The position numbers were made by a program, and so were the translations under genes. A DNA stretch of 10,004 nucleotides, taken from assembly GCA_903918595.1 (NCBI GenBank), contig CAIXFB010000330.1, positions 1-10,004 on the forward strand. Direction: 5' to 3'. The notes beneath the pieces were generated by a model. The model did not search any database and was not told where the DNA came from. It saw only the letters and a program-made list of their open reading frames with translations. Positions 1 through 6,712 of this stretch are shown here, piece by piece; the stretch's first letter is position 1; every line of letters begins with the position of its first letter. This DNA comes from an uncultured Actinomycetes bacterium. Lineage in GTDB: Bacteria; Actinomycetota; Actinomycetes; S36-B12.

Positions 1-567
1 AACAGCGGTCAGCGTTGCAATGGCAGCTGCTAGTCCACTGATGTTGTCTGCGAGCGCTAGCGGGGGCAATGTGGGTGGCCCATCGGCTTGACCGGTTGAG
101 TGGGCAAAGCCACTCATTGCTTCAGCAATGGTCCCGAACGCAGGTTCACCAGAGCGGGGCCCCACCTGGCCAAATCCAGTGACGCGCGTCAAGATGATTC
201 TCTCGTTCGCCTCACTCAAGACGTCGTATCCCAGATTCCATTTTTCGAGTGTTCCTGGCCGAAAATTCTCGATGATGATGTCAGCGCGTTTCACCAGATT
301 CAGGAATATCTCTCGTCCGTCTGGTGAAGACAGATCAAGTGTCATTGCCTCTTTGTTTCGGCTGAGTACCGTCCACCACAGACCTTTGCCGTCCTTGCTT
401 TCGCCATGCGTGCGCGCTGCATCCGGGCGATTCGGGTGTTCAATCTTGATCACCCTTGCGCCAAAGTCGCCGAGCACTGTGGCCGCCGTAGGGCCGGCAA
501 AAAGTGTTGCAATGTCAAGAACGACGAGGTCATCAAGTGCAGACCCCCGGGTGTCAGATTCTCTCAC
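1..567 (-). CDS. Class III CoA-transferase, CaiB/BaiF family (N-terminal 189 residues, runs off left edge)
   Basis: Probably moves CoA between an acyl-CoA and a free carboxylic acid, as formyl-CoA and carnitine CoA-transferases do. The 189 residues visible include the family N-terminus: VVLDIATLFAGPTAATVLGD at 15-34 and ARVIKIEHP at 37-45. They also include IENFRPGTLEKW near 99-110 and RVTGFGQVGPRSGEP near 128-142. Asp174 in ALADNISG lies where family members carry the Asp that forms the covalent acyl intermediate. The GTG start at 567 places the first strand at the usual distance from the N-terminus, and GAAAGGG lies 11 nt upstream of it. The start follows the IclR stop at 587 by only 19 nt, so it is probably co-transcribed with the two regulators. 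Roughly half of a normal 380-400 residue protein is missing beyond the window. The family call is firm; the substrate is unknown. Confidence 0.88.
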   Translation of the reverse strand, partial: MRESDTRGSALDDLVVLDIATLFAGPTAATVLGDFGARVIKIEHPNRPDAARTHGESKDGKGLWWTVLSRNKEAMTLDLSSPDGREIFLNLVKRADIIIENFRPGTLEKWNLGYDVLSEANERIILTRVTGFGQVGPRSGEPAFGTIAEAMSGFAHSTGQADGPPTLPPLALADNISGLAAAIATLTAV

Positions 568-590
568 TGCGGCACTGACCCTTTCGTCAT
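564..590 (-). other. Possible 8-codon minicistron between the IclR regulator and the CoA-transferase
   Basis: An ATG at 590 overlaps the TGA stop of the upstream IclR gene as ATGA. It opens an eight-codon frame (MTKGSVPQ) whose TGA stop overlaps the GTG start of the CoA-transferase as GTGA. This arrangement could pass terminating ribosomes from gene to gene. It may also be chance, or the trace of a former start shifted out of frame. What the sequence shows is the two overlaps; translation is inferred. Confidence 0.25.
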
Positions 591-1315
591 GTCTGGCTTC
601 CCAAAGCTTCTCGTGCGATGTGATCGGCGACTTCACGCATCGGTTGCAAGACGTCAGCCATGGCTTCAAGTGTCAGATTCTCAACTGAGCCAGCCAGCAC
701 CAGCGCTCCCACGCATTGATTTCTCGACAGGATGGGAACGGAAACGCCTGCAACATCAGGCTCCATCTCGCCGAAACTCGATGCCCAACCCTGTTCAACA
801 ATGGCGGAGAATTCATCTGGCTGGCATAACAGCTCTCGCTCATGATTGCTGAGCAATTGCAAGGCTTGTTCTTTGACCTGGTCAGTTGCATATGCGTAAA
901 GAATTTTCCCAGATGCACCAAGACCGAGTGTGCCTTGATGACCAACAGGCAGCATGACTGGTCGCATGGTTCTACCCGGCTCTACCGCCACGATCGTTCG
1001 GATGGGACCCGCTGGCACTGCGAGAATTACCGTATAACCGGTTTGATCACGTAATCGACGGATGATCGGGGTGGCAAGGCTGCGAAGCCCTACATAGGAC
1101 TCCGCATACTGTCCCCAACGGAGCAGTCGGTGGCCCACCGCATAACCACCATCTGGGCACTTGTTCACTAGACCGAGATCAACTAACTCGTTGAGGAGTC
1201 TGTGCACCGAGGATTTCGGTAGGTCTAAAGAATCACAAATGTCTGATAGCCGAGTTGGGTTTTCAGATGCGCCGAGCACTTCAATTGTCTGGGCGGCTTT
1301 GATGAGTACGGACAT
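587..1315 (-). CDS. IclR-family transcriptional regulator 1
   Basis: DNA-binding regulator of 242 residues, normal for the family. A winged helix-turn-helix occupies about residues 4-65: RLSDICDSLDLPKSSVHRLL is the HTH, followed by the wing near GGYAVGHRLLRWG. The rest is an IclR effector-binding domain, with LRDQTGYTVILAV near 89-101, GTLGLGASGKILYA and a C-terminal MREVADHIAREALG helix. It lies 16 nt downstream of a second IclR gene on the same strand and 19 nt upstream of the CoA-transferase start. No good Shine-Dalgarno precedes the ATG (upstream bases are CCCATTCCTT), so translation may depend on coupling to the preceding gene. The ligand is unknown; an aromatic or CoA-linked intermediate of the neighbouring pathway is a guess from context. 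Confidence 0.9.
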   Translation of the reverse strand: MSVLIKAAQTIEVLGASENPTRLSDICDSLDLPKSSVHRLLNELVDLGLVNKCPDGGYAVGHRLLRWGQYAESYVGLRSLATPIIRRLRDQTGYTVILAVPAGPIRTIVAVEPGRTMRPVMLPVGHQGTLGLGASGKILYAYATDQVKEQALQLLSNHERELLCQPDEFSAIVEQGWASSFGEMEPDVAGVSVPILSRNQCVGALVLAGSVENLTLEAMADVLQPMREVADHIAREALGSQT

Positions 1316-1331
1316 AAGGAATGGGAATCGA

Positions 1332-2072
1332 CTACGAGATGTGAGTCACGAGGGAGTGAAAACTCGCCGAAACTCGGCGGCTTGCTTCGACAAGCACTCG
1401 ACCCATCGCCGTGACGTTCACGCGCTCGTCCGGCACGATCATTGCGAGCGTTGAACGCACGCTGCCCACTTCGTCGATCACTGGAGCTGCCAACCAGGTC
1501 ATGCCTTCTGGTGAGTTGGAACGGCGTACGGCAAACCCATTGTGTCGAATTTCGTGGAGTCGCTGGCGTGCTGCGAAATCGAGACTCTCCACCATTTCCG
1601 AAGAGTGCACTCCACCAAAGGCCATGTACACATCCCCTGGGGCTGAATCCCGCATTGGCACCCTTCGTGAGCAGGCATCCAAAGTCACTGCTGACTGGCC
1701 TGCGATCACATCAGCCACAACTATTTCGAATCCCATTTTTGAGCACACAGCAACCATTTCACCGGTTACTCGGTGCAGATCCACCAAGACTGGGCGAGCA
1801 ACATCCTTGAGGGTTCGCATCTCGGGAACGCCCCATCCCAGACGCCACAAACGCATGCCAAGTCGATACGTACCTCGTGAGCACCGTTCAACTGCACCCC
1901 ATTCTGAGAGGGCAGCAAGCATGCGATGAACCGTCGCGGGCGGGAGGCCGGTTTGCGTGCAGAGGGAGCTGATTGTCTGCTCCGGCTGGTCACCAAAACA
2001 CTCGAGGATGTCAAAAACGCGGCCAATGACAGACTTCTTGGCATCAGCGTGAATCATCGATGTCATAGTCAT
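1332..2072 (-). CDS. IclR-family transcriptional regulator 2 (divergent to the catabolic operon)
   Basis: Regulator of 246 residues. After a short N-terminal extension, the winged helix-turn-helix spans about 14-75: ISSLCTQTGLPPATVHRMLA is the HTH and GTYRLGMRLWRLGWG is the wing and linker. An IclR-type ligand domain follows, with LVDLHRVTGEMVAVCSKMG, then VTLDACSRRVPMRDSAPGD and an LAAPVIDE strand. The ATG at 2072 is preceded by AAGGAG at 2085-2080 with a 7-nt spacer, which supports this start; in-frame ATGs three and six codons in are less well placed. It is the first gene of the leftward operon and faces the catabolic operon across a 247-bp region containing palindromes. It is therefore the best candidate for the protein that binds there and controls both directions, which is inference from position. 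Confidence 0.9.
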   Translation of the reverse strand: MTMTSMIHADAKKSVIGRVFDILECFGDQPEQTISSLCTQTGLPPATVHRMLAALSEWGAVERCSRGTYRLGMRLWRLGWGVPEMRTLKDVARPVLVDLHRVTGEMVAVCSKMGFEIVVADVIAGQSAVTLDACSRRVPMRDSAPGDVYMAFGGVHSSEMVESLDFAARQRLHEIRHNGFAVRRSNSPEGMTWLAAPVIDEVGSVRSTLAMIVPDERVNVTAMGRVLVEASRRVSASFHSLVTHIS

Positions 2073-2088
2073 GCGGGAACTCCTTCGT

Positions 2089-2121
2089 TTCCGGAAAATG
2101 AATCGTTACCATTTTCCGGAA
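2089..2121. promoter_or_regulatory. Perfect 12-bp inverted repeat, probable regulator operator
   Basis: TTCCGGAAAATG (2089-2100) and its exact reverse complement CATTTTCCGGAA (2110-2121) are separated by 9 nt. Each arm also contains the self-complementary octamer TTCCGGAA, so this can be read as two overlapping-type sites whose centres lie 25 bp apart. The left arm begins 17 bp upstream of the regulator 2 start codon and next to its SD site. A bound protein would therefore probably hinder expression of that regulator. Assignment to an IclR protein is inferred from position. Confidence 0.6.
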
Positions 2122-2187
2122 CTCGATTCCACTATTCGGGACTGGTGCAGATTAGCCTCTGATCCGGCGATAGGCAAGGACTTTGCA

Positions 2188-2203
2188 CATTTTCCTGAAA
2201 ATG
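2188..2203. promoter_or_regulatory. 16-bp palindrome, third copy of the operator-like motif
   Basis: CATTTTCCTGAAAATG is palindromic except for the central CT, with 7-bp arms CATTTTC and GAAAATG. It differs by one base from the full consensus suggested by the 2089-2121 element (CATTTTCCGGAAAATG). It lies 117 nt upstream of the dioxygenase start, so it is better placed than the other two copies to act on the rightward promoter. Confidence 0.5.
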
Positions 2204-2308
2204 ACGAAAAGCACGAAATGCCAGAATCCGTGGTTTTCCGCAATACGGCACACGAGCATTGCTTCGTCCTTGGTTGCAGCCCCACCATCGCCCTATCGGT
2301 AGTCCCAC

Positions 2309-2315
2309 GAGGAGG
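2309..2315 (+). promoter_or_regulatory. Shine-Dalgarno site that fixes the dioxygenase start
   Basis: GAGGAGG lies four A residues upstream of the GTG at 2320. It is the best ribosome-binding match in this region, and it selects the start that gives the family-typical protein length rather than the longer open frame from 2071. Confidence 0.75.
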
Positions 2316-2319
2316 AAAA

Positions 2320-3216
2320 GTGACTGGCAAGGTCGAGCAGCTCGGATATGCGCGAATCGAAACGAATGATCTGGATGCTTGGGAAGCCTTCGGCTGTGAC
2401 TTGCTGGGCTTCATGCCAGCCGAGCGCACCGATTCGCAGCTCAAACTTCGCATGGATTCCTACGCTTACCGCCTCGACATTCGCAAGGGCCCAAATGAAG
2501 GACTTAGCGCTCTTGGTTGGGACTGTGGCACTGCAGAGGGTTTGGCGGCAATCGAAAAGCGTCTCGCTGACGCAGGGTTTGCTCCCGTCAGGGCATCCAA
2601 GGAGCAGGCTGACGATCGAATGGTTGACGAGTACGTGACAGTCCGCGATATCGATGGCGGCTTTGACCTTGAATTCTTCTGGTCGCTGCGGAACGCCACC
2701 GCGAGATTCGTCTCACCGACTGACGCAACCTTCGTTGCAGAAGACTTTGGCCTCGGCCACGCATTCCAAGCAGTCTCCGAAGAGAAGCCGTACGCGGACC
2801 TCTACCAGGATGTTTTGGGATTTCGCCTGAGTGACCACATCGACTTCCCGACCGGCGGTGCCGGCAAGTTCTTGCACTGCAACCCTCGGCACCACTCGAT
2901 GGCGATCGGACAGCTATCAAGGAATCTTGGGCTCGGCCACCTGATGTTTGAAGTCACGGATATGGACATCGTGGGTCGCGCCTACGACAAGGTTTTGGAA
3001 GGAGCGGCGCCGCTCTTCTCGACTCTCGGGCGGCACACCAACGACAAAATGGTGTCTTTCTACGTTGGTTCACCGTCTGGATTCGGAGTCGAGTACGGCG
3101 TTGGAGGCATCACCATCGATGAAGACACCTGGCGCCCCACCCGCTATTCAGATGCTCACTACTGGGGTCACCAGCGTCAGACAGCTCGCACTGAAGCGGA
3201 AACTCCAAAGAATTGA
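2320..3216 (+). CDS. Extradiol (meta-cleavage) ring dioxygenase, type I, BphC/HsaC-like, VOC superfamily
   Basis: Fe(II) enzyme expected to open a catechol ring next to its hydroxyls, giving a meta-cleavage product. It has 298 residues from the GTG start, the usual two-domain BphC length. The N-terminal vicinal-oxygen-chelate domain begins EQLGYARIETNDLDAWEAFG; the C-terminal domain carries the active site. Metal ligands are visible as His147 (GLGHAF), His207 (GLGHLMFEV) and Glu258 (GFGVEYG). The family's second-shell residues are present as His192 (NPRHHSMAI), His239 (LGRHTND) and Tyr248 (VSFYVGSPSG). The enzyme should therefore be active. NPRHHS and LGRHTNDKMVSFY resemble HsaC, the steroid A-ring dioxygenase, but the substrate cannot be assigned. 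It is the first gene of the rightward operon; the next gene, an HsaA-like monooxygenase, would supply its catechol. Confidence 0.93.
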   Translation: MTGKVEQLGYARIETNDLDAWEAFGCDLLGFMPAERTDSQLKLRMDSYAYRLDIRKGPNEGLSALGWDCGTAEGLAAIEKRLADAGFAPVRASKEQADDRMVDEYVTVRDIDGGFDLEFFWSLRNATARFVSPTDATFVAEDFGLGHAFQAVSEEKPYADLYQDVLGFRLSDHIDFPTGGAGKFLHCNPRHHSMAIGQLSRNLGLGHLMFEVTDMDIVGRAYDKVLEGAAPLFSTLGRHTNDKMVSFYVGSPSGFGVEYGVGGITIDEDTWRPTRYSDAHYWGHQRQTARTEAETPKN

Positions 3217-3264
3217 TCCCCCCATCTCATCTCATGCACTCCATCCGTTGAAAGGGAATAGGTC

Positions 3265-4488
3265 ATGACGACTGCCATGTTCGTTGAGTCGGAGACAAAC
3301 ACCAAGACATGCCCGGAGACCATAAGCGTTTCCGAATCAATAGCGGCACATGCTGACGTTCTACGCGACAACGGCATCAAGGGCGATGATTTGGGGCGAC
3401 TGACCGATGAAACAGTGCAGACCCTCAAGAAGACCGGAATCACACGGATGACACAACCGCGCGATTTTGGCGGTCTCGAAACGCACATTTGCGATTACTT
3501 CAGGGCCGTCATAGAGGTCGGCGCACTCGATGGGAATGCAGGGTGGATTTCTGGTGTCGTGGGAGTGCATCCACACGGCCTGGCCCACGGACACCGTCAG
3601 CTGCAAGAAGAGCTCTGGGCTGATGACCCTGATACCTGGATAGCCTCGCCGTACGCCCCACTCGGGCGAGCAAAGGTGGTTGATGGTGGCTACATTCTCA
3701 ACGGACATTGGGGATTTTCTTCCGGAACAGACCACTGCACATGGATTGTCCTCGGCGGCATGGTCGTCAATGCGAACGACGAAGTGATCGATCCGCTTCC
3801 CAAACACTTTGTGTTACCCCGGCAGGACTATGAAATCCTTCACGACAGTTGGGAAGTTTTCGGGCTCAAAGGCACCGGGAGTAAAGACATCATCGTGAAG
3901 GATCTTTTTGTCCCGACCTACCGCGTGATTGACACGGCTGGTCTGGCAGAAGGCACCGGTGGACACGATCCAGTTCGGCATGAATCCACGCTCTATCGCT
4001 TGCCTCGCAACCTTGTCTTCTCGGGCATCATCACGGCCGGGACCTTGGGGTTGGCGAAAGGCAGTCTCAATGCTTTCATCGACTGGTCACGCGGTCGCGA
4101 AACAAGAAACGGACGTGCTGACCTTGATCCGAGTCAGTTGGTTGCCGTTGGGGCCGCGGCAGCAGACATCGACGCAAGCATCACCCATGTGCTCCAAGAT
4201 ATGGAAGCAATCTGGGATCAATGTGACCGAGGCGAAGTGCCCTCGTTCGAAGATCGTCTTCGCGTCCGTCGCAATCAGCTCGCAGCCTCGCATCGAGCAG
4301 TCAGCGCAGCAGATGACGTTTTCAAACTGAGCGGCGGCGGCGCTATTCACCTCAAGCATCCGCTTCAGCGTTTCTGGCGAGGAGCTCAAACAGCCCTTCA
4401 CCACGCCAGTAACCAGACCCAGGCTGTCTTCAACGGTTACGGGCTTTCCACATTCGGACACGAGGTGCCCGCTCATGTCAGGGTCTGA
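3265..4488 (+). CDS. HsaA-type flavin-dependent monooxygenase, oxygenase component (copy 1)
   Basis: Member of the acyl-CoA-dehydrogenase-fold two-component monooxygenases (HsaA, HpaH/C2), which use reduced flavin from a partner reductase and O2 to ortho-hydroxylate phenols. It has 407 residues. Visible family blocks are GRLTDETVQTLKKTGITRMTQ (45-64 in part), NAGWISGVVGVHP (91-103), WIASPYAPLGRA (125-136), GHWGFSSGTDHCTW (147-160), VFGLKGTGSKDIIVKDLFVP (198-217) and LQRFWRGAQ (367-375). From memory of the HsaA literature, Ser143 and His368 are the catalytic candidates; they align with Ser153 and His380 here. In the FWRDxH motif, Asp and His are replaced by Gly373 and Gln375, unlike copy 2. 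AAAGGG lies about 14 nt before the ATG at 3265. The gene overlaps the next one by 14 nt, suggesting coupled translation. No reductase gene is visible in the window. Confidence 0.9.
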   Translation: MTTAMFVESETNTKTCPETISVSESIAAHADVLRDNGIKGDDLGRLTDETVQTLKKTGITRMTQPRDFGGLETHICDYFRAVIEVGALDGNAGWISGVVGVHPHGLAHGHRQLQEELWADDPDTWIASPYAPLGRAKVVDGGYILNGHWGFSSGTDHCTWIVLGGMVVNANDEVIDPLPKHFVLPRQDYEILHDSWEVFGLKGTGSKDIIVKDLFVPTYRVIDTAGLAEGTGGHDPVRHESTLYRLPRNLVFSGIITAGTLGLAKGSLNAFIDWSRGRETRNGRADLDPSQLVAVGAAAADIDASITHVLQDMEAIWDQCDRGEVPSFEDRLRVRRNQLAASHRAVSAADDVFKLSGGGAIHLKHPLQRFWRGAQTALHHASNQTQAVFNGYGLSTFGHEVPAHVRV

Positions 4489-5338
4489 CCCAACGACAGC
4501 AACCTTTGAATCCACCAGCAGGTTCGTCGAGACATCCGTAGGCCGCATTCACTATCACGAAGCGGGCAGCGGTCCGGTTCTGCTCTGTATTCATGGTGGC
4601 GCTCCTGGAGCATTCGGGTGGGGGAACTTCGGTTACAACCTCGACGACTGGAGCCGGAGTTTCCGTGTCCTGATCGTCGATCTGCCCGGCTATGGGCTCT
4701 CTGATCGGCCCGAAATTTCAGGAGGCAGGTACTCCTTCTACGCAAAATCCTTCCTCGAGATGCTCACGGCGCTTGATGTAGACAAGGCGCACGTCTTGGG
4801 TATGGCAACCGGGGGTGCGGCAGCAATCAAAATGGCCATCGAAGCACCCGACCGAGTCGAGTCACTCATTCTTGTGAGTTCAGCGGGTGGGCTACCCATG
4901 TTCACACCTTCTCCCTCGGAAGGGCAGAAGGTCATCGCGTCTTACTACGGTGGCACAGGACCTACCCGTGAGCGCATGCGAGACTACCTAGACATGATCG
5001 TTTTTGATTCCTCATGCATCACCGAGGACATCATCGATGAGCGCTACGACGCCAGCATCCAGCCTGAATTCATGACCAATGCACCCGAGGGCCACGGGAT
5101 CAGAACCGTCAATGAGCCTGTCTGGAAAGACCTGGACCAAATCAAGGCGAGAACGCTGGTCGTTTGGGGTCGTGACAACAGAGTTCAGGGATACGACAAT
5201 GCACTGTTCATGCTCACCCGAATCCCCGACGTGCAGGTGCACATATTCGGACGAACCGGGTTGTGGGTTCCATTCGAGCGCAAAGCAGAATTCTCAGGTG
5301 TGCTGAGAGCCTTTATCGACTCAGGTGACCCAGCTTGA
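4475..5338 (+). CDS. Alpha/beta-hydrolase of the meta-cleavage-product hydrolase family with a degenerate catalytic triad (probable pseudoenzyme)
   Basis: Protein of 287 residues, the length of BphD/HsaD C-C hydrolases, with the fold intact. The oxyanion-hole strand is LLCIHGGAPGAFGWGNFG (36-53), followed by VLIVDLPGYGLSDRP and the late strand TLVVWGRDNRVQGYDNA. The nucleophile elbow, normally G-x-S-x-G-G, reads G109-M-A111-T-G-G, so Ser is Ala (codon GCA, 4805-4807). The catalytic His, normally in CGHW, is Leu263 in TGLW (codon TTG, 5261-5263). The acid Asp234 and the Trp after the His position (Trp264) remain, as does Arg190, which probably matches the family's substrate-binding Arg. The frame has no stops or shifts and overlaps both neighbours (14 nt upstream, 4 nt downstream). 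GAGGTG lies 10 nt before the ATG. Ordinary serine-hydrolase chemistry looks impossible. Ligand binding, a partner role or different chemistry are open possibilities. Confidence 0.88.
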   Translation: MSGSDPTTATFESTSRFVETSVGRIHYHEAGSGPVLLCIHGGAPGAFGWGNFGYNLDDWSRSFRVLIVDLPGYGLSDRPEISGGRYSFYAKSFLEMLTALDVDKAHVLGMATGGAAAIKMAIEAPDRVESLILVSSAGGLPMFTPSPSEGQKVIASYYGGTGPTRERMRDYLDMIVFDSSCITEDIIDERYDASIQPEFMTNAPEGHGIRTVNEPVWKDLDQIKARTLVVWGRDNRVQGYDNALFMLTRIPDVQVHIFGRTGLWVPFERKAEFSGVLRAFIDSGDPA

Positions 5339-6627
5339 CCACAGCAGAGATAACCAAGGAGGTCGCAGGACTTCGCTATTCGTTGCGTGCCTTCCGTCAT
5401 CGAAACTTCAGCTTGTTCTGGTCGGGTGCACTTGTTTCAAACGCTGGAAGTTGGATCTCCAATCTCACCGTTCCCTATGTGATCTTCCAAATGACCGGCA
5501 GTGCCCTCTGGGTGGGCATGGTCGCAGTTTTCCAATTCGTCCCACAGGTGATTTTTGGGCCCTGGGGCGGCATTCTTGCCGATCGGCATAGCCGCCGGAC
5601 AATGCTTTTCATCACCCAAAGTGGATTAGCGGCGAGCGCCTTCATCCTGTGGGCCGTGGTTGCCTGGGGTGGCTCAGAGCCGTTGCCGATCTTGCTCGCT
5701 GTCACCGGAGTGGGCATCTTCAACGGATTGAATATGCCCAACTGGCAGGCCTTCGTTTACGACCTCGTTCCACGAACCGACTTGACATCAGCCGTGGCCC
5801 TGAACTCATTACAGTTCAATGCCGGACGTGCCATCGGGCCTGCTGTGGCGGGAATTCTCATTGCAACCGTCGGACCATCATGGGCGCTGTTTGTTAACGC
5901 ACTGTCCTTCGCCGCAGTCATTCTTTCTCTCGCATTGATCCGCCTGCCGAAGTCCGCTCCCGTGACAAGAAACAGTGATAGCGGTTTCCAACTCTTCGCC
6001 GAGGCACTGCGATACATCCCTCGTCAGCCAGGCATCGTCGTCGCTCTTCTACTGAGCTTGCTCACCGGCATGTTTGTCAATCCGATCGTCCAAATGACCG
6101 TGGTTTTCGCCGGGAGCGTCTTCGATGTCGGTCCGGCGCAATTGGGAATCATGAGTGCGTGCATGGGCATCGGAGCACTGCTCGCCGCTCCGATCATGGC
6201 GGGCTGGGGACATGTGGTCGGGCTTTCGAAACTTGCCATGGGTGCAATTTTGAGTTGTGCTGTAGGGCTCTTCATTTTCGCACTCGCTCCCAACGTGGCG
6301 GTTGCCTCCGGGGCCCTACTGCTCGTCGGAGGTGGATTCCTGATCTGCATGTCCGCCAGCAACACCTCGATTCAAATGATTGTTGCTGATCGGCTTCGTG
6401 GGCGCGTGATTGCCGTTCGAATAATGACCTTCATGTTGTCCATTCCCATTGGGGCTGCGGTTATGGGTGCGTTAGCCGACTCACTCGGTCCGCGAACCGC
6501 CGTGGTTCTCGCCAGTGTCGGGACCCTCTTGGCCGGGATTGCACTGGTCTCCCTCCGAGGCAAATGGTCCCTGCGGCACATGGACGACCCGCACGATGCA
6601 ACTCCAGAGGTAGCCCGTTCCGCATAG
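5335..6627 (+). CDS. MFS transporter, MFS_3/EntS-like drug:H+ antiporter type
   Basis: Integral membrane carrier of 430 residues with about a dozen hydrophobic segments. The major-facilitator motif A loop is clear as GGILADRHSRR at 78-88, between the second and third membrane segments. A shorter basic loop, VADRLRGRVIAVR, sits in the second half. The N-terminus LRAFRHRNFSLFWSGALVSNAGSW is typical of the EntS-like MFS_3 group, often exporters, but direction and substrate cannot be read from sequence. The start is taken as TTG at 5335, which overlaps the stop of the previous gene (TTGA), with AGGTGA about 7 nt upstream. A stronger AAGGAGG lies inside the frame at about 5355, but no start codon follows it at useful distance. 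Its position between two hydrolase genes suggests it moves the pathway substrate or an intermediate. Confidence 0.9.
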   Translation: MTTAEITKEVAGLRYSLRAFRHRNFSLFWSGALVSNAGSWISNLTVPYVIFQMTGSALWVGMVAVFQFVPQVIFGPWGGILADRHSRRTMLFITQSGLAASAFILWAVVAWGGSEPLPILLAVTGVGIFNGLNMPNWQAFVYDLVPRTDLTSAVALNSLQFNAGRAIGPAVAGILIATVGPSWALFVNALSFAAVILSLALIRLPKSAPVTRNSDSGFQLFAEALRYIPRQPGIVVALLLSLLTGMFVNPIVQMTVVFAGSVFDVGPAQLGIMSACMGIGALLAAPIMAGWGHVVGLSKLAMGAILSCAVGLFIFALAPNVAVASGALLLVGGGFLICMSASNTSIQMIVADRLRGRVIAVRIMTFMLSIPIGAAVMGALADSLGPRTAVVLASVGTLLAGIALVSLRGKWSLRHMDDPHDATPEVARSA

Positions 6628-6712
6628 TGGCAAACATCGCTGGAAATATCCCTCCTGATGACCGACGCTAGGGCTTCTACCGAGTGGTCAATGAAGAAGG
6701 AGATCCAAAGTC
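6628..6712 (+). promoter_or_regulatory. 85-nt gap in the operon with a strong SD site
   Basis: This is the largest gap within the rightward gene run. It ends with AAGGAG at 6697-6702, 10 nt before the ATG of the second hydrolase. I see no hairpin terminator and no copy of the palindrome found near 2100. It could hold an internal promoter, but none is convincing by eye. Confidence 0.4.

Larger units (their letters stand above)
2073..2319. promoter_or_regulatory. Divergent intergenic control region
   Basis: This stretch separates the leftward regulators from the rightward catabolic operon and should hold both promoters. The clearest content is three copies of one 16-bp palindrome type, centred near 2092, 2117 and 2195, with a much weaker resemblance at 2232-2247. 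I could not pick convincing -35/-10 pairs on either strand. The plus-strand frame of the dioxygenase stays open throughout (from ATG 2071), but the encoded stretch matches nothing I recognise and the dioxygenase has a better start at 2320. Confidence 0.7.

Noticed and set aside
5353..5384. AAGGAGG inside the MFS gene with a TTG about 20 nt later as an alternative start
   Set aside because: The spacing is too long for initiation, and the TTG at 5335 overlapping the previous stop gives a more natural coupled start.
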